This document shows, one piece after another, positions 1 through 4,730 of a stretch of 15,347 nt of DNA. Both the position numbers and the translations under genes were made by a program. Each line of letters begins with the position of its first letter. Position 1 is the first letter of the stretch. This stretch comes from Cytophagia bacterium (GTDB taxonomy: Bacteria; Bacteroidota; Bacteroidia; Cytophagales; Cyclobacteriaceae). The stretch is from positions 1 to 15,347 of the forward strand of contig JABXIP010000059.1 in the NCBI GenBank assembly GCA_013373005.1. Direction: 5' to 3'. Under the pieces are notes generated by a model. That model searched no databases. It was not told the DNA's origin and worked only from the letters and a program-made list of their open reading frames with translations.

Positions 1-4
1 ACAA

Positions 5-31
5 AAAACCCCGACCAATGGCCGGGGTTTT
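5..31 (-). terminator. Rho-independent terminator of the peroxiredoxin operon
   Basis: A GC-rich inverted repeat: AAAACCCCG at 5-13 pairs with CGGGGTTTT at 23-31 around a short loop. Read on the minus strand, the stem is followed by a run of T (3-8 on the plus strand is all A). It lies about 20 bp past the last stop codon of the minus-strand operon (51-53), where an intrinsic terminator is expected. The A/T flanks are nearly symmetric, so it could also stop plus-strand transcription entering from a gene outside the window. Confidence 0.9.
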
Positions 32-50
32 GTTTATTCTTAGAACTAAC

Positions 51-308
51 CTATTTGTCGATTGAACCGACAACGCGTTTCATAAACTCGTTAAGCGCTT
101 CTTTCTTAGGCTTTCCTTCTTTGATCGACTGATTCACTTCAATAGCTCCGTAGAAATTGGAGATGAGCTCTCCTATCACATCCAGTTCTTCGTCTTTAAG
201 GTTCTCGCACTCTGTCAGGTTTTCCAGCGTTTCAATAGCCTCAAGCACAAAGTCCTGATCGTTTTGCTCTATAAAGTCAGTGATATGCTTAATTAGCGGC
301 AACCTCAT
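51..308 (-). CDS. DUF6952-like small acidic protein, third gene of the peroxiredoxin operon
   Basis: An 85-residue cytosolic protein with no signal peptide, membrane segment or cysteine pair that could make it a redox enzyme; its one cysteine is near residue 34. The sequence is acidic, is predicted by eye to be mostly helical, and ends in a basic/hydrophobic tail (FMKRVVGSIDK). I recognise this as the family named DUF6952 that sits beside thioredoxin and peroxiredoxin genes in many Bacteroidota; that is recalled knowledge, not a search. Its start at 308 overlaps the end of the thioredoxin gene by 20 bp, pointing to translational coupling. The conserved-looking N-terminus (MRLPLIKHITDFIE) supports this start. 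The function is unknown. A role as an adaptor or regulator of the neighbouring thiol peroxidase system is inference only. A strong terminator follows. Confidence 0.85.
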   Translation of the reverse strand: MRLPLIKHITDFIEQNDQDFVLEAIETLENLTECENLKDEELDVIGELISNFYGAIEVNQSIKEGKPKKEALNEFMKRVVGSIDK

Positions 309-603
309 CGACCAAAGCTTTAAGTGATTCGAACTTGTTGGTCTGCACCTGGTTCACCAGTTCACCACCTTGATAAGCTGCAAAAGTTGGCAGGTTGTTC
401 ACATTGGCCAATTTTCTCGACTCAGGGAACTTCTCTGCATCAACAATTACAAAAGCAGCATCCTCACGCTCAGAAGCCAGCTTCTTGAACTTAGGCTTCA
501 TGATTCTACAGTTACCACACCAGCTAGCTGAAAACTGTACAAAAACCTTCTGATTCTGATTCAGAACCTCTTGAAGATTATCCTGATTCAATTCAGTTAC
601 CAT
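289..603 (-). CDS. Thioredoxin-like protein with CGNC active site
   Basis: A 104-residue single-domain thioredoxin fold protein without a signal peptide, hence cytoplasmic. The redox motif WCGNC is at residues 28-32 (C29 and C32), after the usual beta-strand (VFVQFSAS). The cis-proline is P72 in NLPTF. Length matches classical thioredoxins. Instead of the CGPC motif of TrxA the second variable position is Asn, which in the thioredoxin superfamily shifts redox potential; the size of any effect here is unknown. It starts 8 bp after the peroxiredoxin stop codon and overlaps the downstream small gene by 20 bp, so the three genes almost certainly form one transcript. The simplest role is the electron donor that re-reduces the peroxiredoxin encoded immediately upstream (inference from context). 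It is probably not the housekeeping thioredoxin. Confidence 0.93.
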   Translation of the reverse strand: MVTELNQDNLQEVLNQNQKVFVQFSASWCGNCRIMKPKFKKLASEREDAAFVIVDAEKFPESRKLANVNNLPTFAAYQGGELVNQVQTNKFESLKALVDEVAAN

Positions 604-611
604 AATTATTC

Positions 612-1250
612 TTAGTTATTGCTCAAGTATGCAGAAACGCCTTGTCTGTTGGCAGACATAGCTTCTTTACCTTCTTCCCAGTTGGCAGGACAAACCTCAC
701 CGTGTTGCTGAACGTGAGTATAAGCATCGATCAGTCTCAAGTACTCATTCACATTTCTTCCTACAGGCATGTGGTTCACACCTTCGTGGAATACTGTACC
801 TTCTTCGTCAATCAGGTAAGTAGCTCTGTAAGTAACGTTATCACCTTCTAATAGCTCAATACCAGATTCCTCATCATAGCTTACACCAGTGATATCAAGG
901 ATATCCAATGCTCTTGAAAGGTTTCTGTTGCTGTCGGCAATTAGGCTGTAGCTTACTCCTTCAATTCCACCATTGTCTTTAGAAGTATTTAACCAAGCAA
1001 AGTGAACCTCAGCAGTATCACAAGATGCACCAATGACAATGGTATTTCTCTTGTCGAACTCAGGCATTGCTTCCTGGAAAGCGTGCAATTCAGTAGGACA
1101 CACAAAAGTGAAGTCTTTTGGGTACCAGAAAAGAACCACTTTCTTGTTGTTTTTCTGTGCCTCCTCAAGCACGTTCAACTTAAAAGTATCTCCCATTTCA
1201 TTCATGGCATCTACTGTAATGTTTGGGAATTTTCTACCTACGTAGCTCAT
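612..1250 (-). CDS. Typical 2-Cys peroxiredoxin (AhpC/Prx1 group)
   Basis: A 212-residue cytosolic thiol peroxidase that reduces hydrogen peroxide and organic hydroperoxides. The peroxidatic site is YPKDFTFVC, giving the family PxxxTxxC signature with P44, T48 and C51. An Arg at 142 (TYRATYLIDEEG) occupies the position of the conserved active-site arginine region. The resolving cysteine is C187 in EVCPANW, followed by the C-terminal tail typical of the AhpC/Prx1 group. C77 is an additional cysteine. It is the first gene of a three-gene minus-strand operon with a thioredoxin-like reductant and a small DUF6952-like protein. No AhpF is present, which fits recycling by the adjacent thioredoxin. 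The ATG at 1250 is preceded by an A-rich leader without a Shine-Dalgarno site. Family assignment is certain; naming it ahpC rather than prx would be arbitrary. Confidence 0.97.
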   Translation of the reverse strand: MSYVGRKFPNITVDAMNEMGDTFKLNVLEEAQKNNKKVVLFWYPKDFTFVCPTELHAFQEAMPEFDKRNTIVIGASCDTAEVHFAWLNTSKDNGGIEGVSYSLIADSNRNLSRALDILDITGVSYDEESGIELLEGDNVTYRATYLIDEEGTVFHEGVNHMPVGRNVNEYLRLIDAYTHVQQHGEVCPANWEEGKEAMSANRQGVSAYLSNN

Positions 1251-1297
1251 ATTCTTATTTTAGTTTTATAGTGGGATAATTGATTCAATTTCTGCCG

Positions 1298-1305
1298 CGA
1301 AGGTA
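1298..1305 (-). promoter_or_regulatory. Candidate -7 element of the peroxiredoxin operon promoter
   Basis: On the minus strand this reads TACCTTCG, one mismatch from the Bacteroidota -7 consensus TAnnTTTG, and it is followed by the GC-containing bases often seen there (GCGGC). It lies 47 bp upstream of the peroxiredoxin ATG, leaving a 5' leader of roughly 40 nt. I could not find a clear -33 TTG/TTTG at the proper distance, so an activator may be needed; the inverted repeat at 1356-1376 lies upstream. Confidence 0.4.
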
Positions 1306-1355
1306 GCTTTCATGGGCTTAAAAGTCAGCTCACTTTCTATTTGTTTTGGGTATCA

Positions 1356-1376
1356 GATATTGATTTTATCAATATC
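1356..1376. repeat. Perfect 9-bp inverted repeat, possible operator
   Basis: GATATTGAT at 1356-1364 is mirrored by ATCAATATC at 1368-1376 around a TTT spacer. The AT-rich stem is too weak for a terminator and lies inside a divergent promoter region, about 50 bp upstream of the candidate peroxiredoxin -7 element, where an activator dimer could bind. No regulator can be named from sequence alone; the spacing does not obviously fit the four-half-site OxyR pattern. Confidence 0.4.
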
Positions 1377-1704
1377 CTTTGCCTTTATATTTCAATACTC
1401 AACAATTCTATTCTGCTATATATTTCGCAGTCAAAGAGTTACACACGCCCGAGTACTAGAACACTTCAGAAAGGAGATAAAAAGGCCTTAAAAATGGAAT
1501 CGATTGCAGTTTTTAAAAATTTATAACTCTCCTGAACTCAATCAAATGTCATACAAGCTACACGCCACGAAAGAACATTTGGCTAGCCTCAAACCAACTA
1601 GCACTCTATTCTGCCCTCAGCTTAACGCTCAATACTTTTACACTCATTTTATAGACTCTATCAATAATCATATATTCACGTGTAGCTAAAACAACACCAA
1701 AGTC

Positions 1705-2271
1705 ATGGGCATTACAGAAGAAGAAGTTATTCACGGTAAAGAGCTGGAATCTTTTCTCAGGAAGAGCATGCAATTTGAATATTGCACCTTTAAGAATTGT
1801 GACTTCACTGGGAGGAATCCATCAGGCATCACTTTTCTAGAATGTGAATTTATCGACTGCGACCTTTCCGGGGTGGAACTGGTAAATACAGGATTCAAAG
1901 AGGTGAGGTTTAGGAGCTGTAAATTGATGGGCTTGCGGTTCGATCAATGTAACCAATTCTTACTGGCCATGAACTTCGATGCTTGCAAGCTAGACTTTTC
2001 CAGTTTCTTCCAAGTCGACCTTAAAGGTGCCTCAATTGTCAATTGTTCTTGCCTGGATTGCGACTTTGTAGAGGCAACATTTACCGGAGGAAGTTTCAGT
2101 GGTAGTGACTTAACCGGAGCCAGCTTTGGTCAAACCAATCTGGAGAAGGTTGACTTCAGTAATGTAATAAACCTTGTGCTAGACCCTGAAGAGAACAAAA
2201 TTCAACAAGCCATTATAGACCGCAACCAACTGGAGGGTTTACTCGCCAAATACAAGCTTAGCATTCGCTAA
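1705..2271 (+). CDS. McbG/Qnr-like pentapeptide repeat protein
   Basis: A 188-residue soluble protein built almost entirely of pentapeptide repeats A(D/N/C)(L/F)xx from about residue 23 to 154, with central Phe or Leu every fifth residue (examples: CDFTG, CDLSG, CKLDF, VDLKG, SDLTG, TNLEK, VDFSN). Such repeats fold into a right-handed quadrilateral beta-helix. The N-terminus precedes the coil, and the C-terminus (LDPEENKIQQA...GLLAKYKLSIR) resembles the dimerisation tail of McbG and Qnr proteins. As I recall, McbG of the microcin B17 system is almost the same length (187 residues). Those relatives mimic B-form DNA and protect DNA gyrase from toxins or quinolones. The protein is rich in cysteine (ten), common in Qnr-type coils. 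It is the first gene of a probable plus-strand operon, 43 bp before apbE. No toxin or microcin gene is adjacent, so gyrase protection is only a family-based inference. Confidence 0.9.
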   Translation: MGITEEEVIHGKELESFLRKSMQFEYCTFKNCDFTGRNPSGITFLECEFIDCDLSGVELVNTGFKEVRFRSCKLMGLRFDQCNQFLLAMNFDACKLDFSSFFQVDLKGASIVNCSCLDCDFVEATFTGGSFSGSDLTGASFGQTNLEKVDFSNVINLVLDPEENKIQQAIIDRNQLEGLLAKYKLSIR

Positions 2272-2314
2272 ATCAGATTCTAGGAAGTCTCTCCATTTTT
2301 AAAGAATTTCGACC

Positions 2315-3217
2315 ATGAGCAATTCACACCTTTTTGAGCATCAGGCCATGGCTACCTATTTTAAGCTTAACATTTATAATGAAGTAGAAGACTATGCCAA
2401 AAATGCAGCTCAGCAAGTCTTCAAACTGATTGATGAATTGGAGGATAAACTCAGTCGCTTTAGACCTGATAGTGATATTTCTCGGATCAATAAGCTTAAG
2501 AAGGATGAACATTTACCTATTGATTTCGAGACTTGGGAAGCTTTAAAGCTGGCTATCAACTGCTATACAGATAGCGAAGGTGCTTTCGATGTTGGGGTGG
2601 CTGAACATATGAAAATTTTCAGGGCTGCCAAGCAAGGCATCCTCAACGAGTACGAAACCAACAAAGCTCTAGAAAAAGCACAAACCGAAAAGAATGCGGC
2701 TTCTATTTATGTAGACCCGGAGCAACCGCGTGTTTATTGTGTAAACCCTGGCATGTACTTCGATCTTGGAGGAATAGGCAAAGGCTATGCTTTGGACAAG
2801 GTAGATGAGCTGATGCGAGATTTAGAAATTGAGACTTATACGCTCAGTGCTGGAGATAGTACATTGCTTATTAAAAACAATGTTGACCTGAAGCCATTCT
2901 TCACCTACCCTATTGCTTCCAAATTCGATAGGAAAGTACTCGAACTCAGCAATATCAGCGTAAGTGCTAGTGGCACCTTCCATCAGGGAAGCCATATTTT
3001 CGACCCAAGAACAGGCCGAAATGATTTCACCCCCACTTTCGAGCGTGTTTGGGTAGCGGCTAAAACTGCCACCTATTCAGACGCATTTTCAACCGCTTTT
3101 TTCATTCTTGATATGGCAAATATTGAGTCAATTCTACAGTCGAGCGACCAAATTTTATGGATTGCCTATGCAATCGATGGAAAACTCACCATTCTTGAAA
3201 AAAATGAGCTAAATTAA
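2315..3217 (+). CDS. apbE: FAD:protein FMN transferase (ApbE family), no signal peptide
   Basis: A 300-residue ApbE-family protein. Family enzymes attach FMN from FAD covalently to Ser/Thr of target flavoproteins, using Mg2+. Motifs in order: LSRFRPDSDISRIN (47-59, the usual pdSeisrlN block), the DLGGIGKGYALD signature (150-161), SASGTF (217-222), HIFDPRTG (227-234), and SDAFSTAFF with D256 and T260 spaced like the Mg2+-binding Asp and Thr of characterised ApbE/Ftp proteins. Where many homologues have a GGD/GGN-type turn it has AGDST (179-183). Many Bacteroidota ApbE proteins are periplasmic lipoproteins, but this one has neither signal peptide nor lipobox and should be cytosolic. It sits 43 bp after the pentapeptide gene and 54 bp before the Gfo/Idh/MocA oxidoreductase, probably in one transcript. 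No Nqr/Rnf target is encoded here. It could be a divergent member with altered activity. Confidence 0.92.
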   Translation: MSNSHLFEHQAMATYFKLNIYNEVEDYAKNAAQQVFKLIDELEDKLSRFRPDSDISRINKLKKDEHLPIDFETWEALKLAINCYTDSEGAFDVGVAEHMKIFRAAKQGILNEYETNKALEKAQTEKNAASIYVDPEQPRVYCVNPGMYFDLGGIGKGYALDKVDELMRDLEIETYTLSAGDSTLLIKNNVDLKPFFTYPIASKFDRKVLELSNISVSASGTFHQGSHIFDPRTGRNDFTPTFERVWVAAKTATYSDAFSTAFFILDMANIESILQSSDQILWIAYAIDGKLTILEKNELN

Positions 3218-3271
3218 AAGGCGGATTTAAGGATCCTGATTTTTAGTAGAAACGCGAAAACCCCGATTGTT

Positions 3272-4621
3272 ATGGAAAAATCTAATAGAAGAGACTTCAT
3301 CAAAAAGTCGTCTCTTTTCGGTACTGGCTTACTACTTGCCAGCCCGTTTAACATTACAGCCAATCCCTTAAGAGTGGCAGACAAAGTAAATATTGCCATT
3401 GTTGGATGTGGCGGTAGAGGAAGCGGAATGATATTCAGCAACATTCCCAAAATACCAGGTGCCAACCTTGTGGCTGTTTGCGATATAGTAGAAAGCAGAA
3501 GAGAGCGCGCCAAAGAACGCTACAATGCTCAATACGATGCAAAAGTGAATGCTTACGAGGATTTCTATGAAATGATAGAAAAAGAAAACCTCGATGCCGT
3601 TGCCTTTGCTACTCCAGATTTCTGGCACATGAAACACACCGTTGATGCTTTGAACGCAGGGCTTCATGTGTATTGCGAGAAAGCGATGTCTAACAATATT
3701 GAAGATGCCAAGAAAATGGCTTTGGCCATGAAAAAAACAGGCAAACTACTTCAGATTGGTAGACAAAGAAGATCTAATGACAGATATCGTTTCACTCATC
3801 AGGTGCTTCTTGAACAAGAGAACATCATGGGCCGTTTGACACATGCCATCGGTCAGTGGAACAGATCTAGAATTCACCTTTTGCAGCCTAACAAGAATGA
3901 CAATCTTGACATGAAGCAGCTTAAGAAATATGGTTTCGATACAGTAGACCAAGTTTACAACTGGAGAAACTACAAAGAACTTGGTGGTGGTGTGGTCTCT
4001 GACCTTGGTTCTCACCAAATCGATATCTTCAACTGGTTCCTTGGGGCTTACCCACATACGGTATATGCATCAGGTAATAATTCATACTTTGGCTTTGAAC
4101 AGGCTGATACCATGGCTACCATTCTTGAGTATGACACTCCTAAAGGTCCAGCTATAGGTATTTATGAAAACATCTCTAACTCAAGAGCTATCGGTGTTTA
4201 TGAAAGATTCATTGGAGATGAAGGCTCTATGAACATCTCTGAAAGCACTGAAAATAAAATATTCAGAGAAGCTAGCGTCCCTGAAGAGAAATGGCAAAAA
4301 TTCGTAGACAAAGGCTACATCGCCAATCTTGCAGATATGCAGGAGTATAAGGAGAAAGAACTTGGAGATTCAGGTATCAAAGAAACTGCTCCGCAAATCA
4401 GCTATGACATTAAAGATATGAGTGGTATGGGTAAGGTGTACAACCTACAGGCCCACACGGCTCACCTTTACAACTTTGTTGAGTCAGTTCGAGAAGAAGA
4501 GAAGTTGAACTACGATGCCATTAAGTCTTATAAATCTGAGGTTTGTATTTACAAGATTCATGAGGCCATCAATGCTGGTGGTGGAAGAATCAAAATCGAT
4601 CCAAAGGAATACGAGATTTAA
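3272..4621 (+). CDS. Tat-exported Gfo/Idh/MocA family oxidoreductase
   Basis: A 449-residue NAD(P)-dependent dehydrogenase-type protein, presumably acting on a sugar, inositol or related polyol outside the cytoplasm. A twin-arginine signal is at the N-terminus (SNRRDFIKKSSLFGTG, R6 and R7, then a hydrophobic stretch to about residue 31). A Rossmann nucleotide-binding loop, VGCGGRGSG, is at 44-52. The family EKP motif appears as CEKAM (135-139), keeping the key Lys (K137) but with Ala for Pro. The catalytic GGGxxxDxGSHxxD block is at 238-251, with D244, H248 and D251. Length is normal for the exported Bacteroidota group, which imports its cofactor bound to the folded enzyme through Tat. It is the last gene of the 1705-4621 plus-strand run and is followed by a strong terminator. 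Substrate cannot be deduced; no sugar-catabolic neighbour is present. Confidence 0.95.
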   Translation: MEKSNRRDFIKKSSLFGTGLLLASPFNITANPLRVADKVNIAIVGCGGRGSGMIFSNIPKIPGANLVAVCDIVESRRERAKERYNAQYDAKVNAYEDFYEMIEKENLDAVAFATPDFWHMKHTVDALNAGLHVYCEKAMSNNIEDAKKMALAMKKTGKLLQIGRQRRSNDRYRFTHQVLLEQENIMGRLTHAIGQWNRSRIHLLQPNKNDNLDMKQLKKYGFDTVDQVYNWRNYKELGGGVVSDLGSHQIDIFNWFLGAYPHTVYASGNNSYFGFEQADTMATILEYDTPKGPAIGIYENISNSRAIGVYERFIGDEGSMNISESTENKIFREASVPEEKWQKFVDKGYIANLADMQEYKEKELGDSGIKETAPQISYDIKDMSGMGKVYNLQAHTAHLYNFVESVREEEKLNYDAIKSYKSEVCIYKIHEAINAGGGRIKIDPKEYEI

Positions 4622-4639
4622 TTAGGTATTCAATACATA

Positions 4640-4676
4640 AAAAAGGCCGTCTTAGAAATTCTAAGACGGCCTTTTT
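4640..4676. terminator. Bidirectional Rho-independent terminator
   Basis: An 11-bp perfect stem, GGCCGTCTTAG at 4645-4655 with CTAAGACGGCC at 4661-4671, has a 5-nt loop and is extended by A5/T5 flanks. Plus-strand reading gives TTTTTGTTT after the stem and ends the oxidoreductase transcript 18 bp past its stop. Minus-strand reading gives TTTTTT and ends the convergent S9 peptidase transcript. Confidence 0.93.
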
Positions 4677-4685
4677 GTTTGATAG

Positions 4686-4728
4686 AGAGTATTGGTCAGA
4701 CAACTCTAATTCGTCTGACCAGTACTCT
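4686..4728 (-). other. Long stop-proximal hairpin after the S9 peptidase gene
   Basis: 16-nt arms at 4686-4701 and 4713-4728 pair with a single G-T wobble around an 11-nt loop. On the minus strand it starts two bases after the peptidase stop codon (4731-4733). It lacks a T-run, so it is not a terminator by itself. It may protect the mRNA 3' end or help the terminator just beyond it. Confidence 0.6.
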
Positions 4729-4730
4729 GC

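Larger units (their letters stand above)
1251..1704. other. Long divergent intergenic region
   Basis: 454 bp lie between the start codons of the peroxiredoxin (minus) and the pentapeptide protein (plus). The right part is notably AT-rich. Two 61-codon plus-strand frames (1341-1526 and 1504-1689) have low-complexity, atypical translations and no recognisable start context, so I do not call them genes. Visible elements are the peroxiredoxin -7 candidate near 1300 and a perfect inverted repeat at 1356-1376. I found no convincing plus-strand promoter of the TTTG/TAnnTTTG type. A small RNA or long 5' leader is possible but unsupported. Confidence 0.7.

Noticed and set aside
1341..1689. Two overlapping 61-codon plus-strand frames in the intergenic region
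   Set aside because: Low-complexity translations, no similarity to a known fold, no promoter or start context. They look like chance frames in AT-rich DNA.
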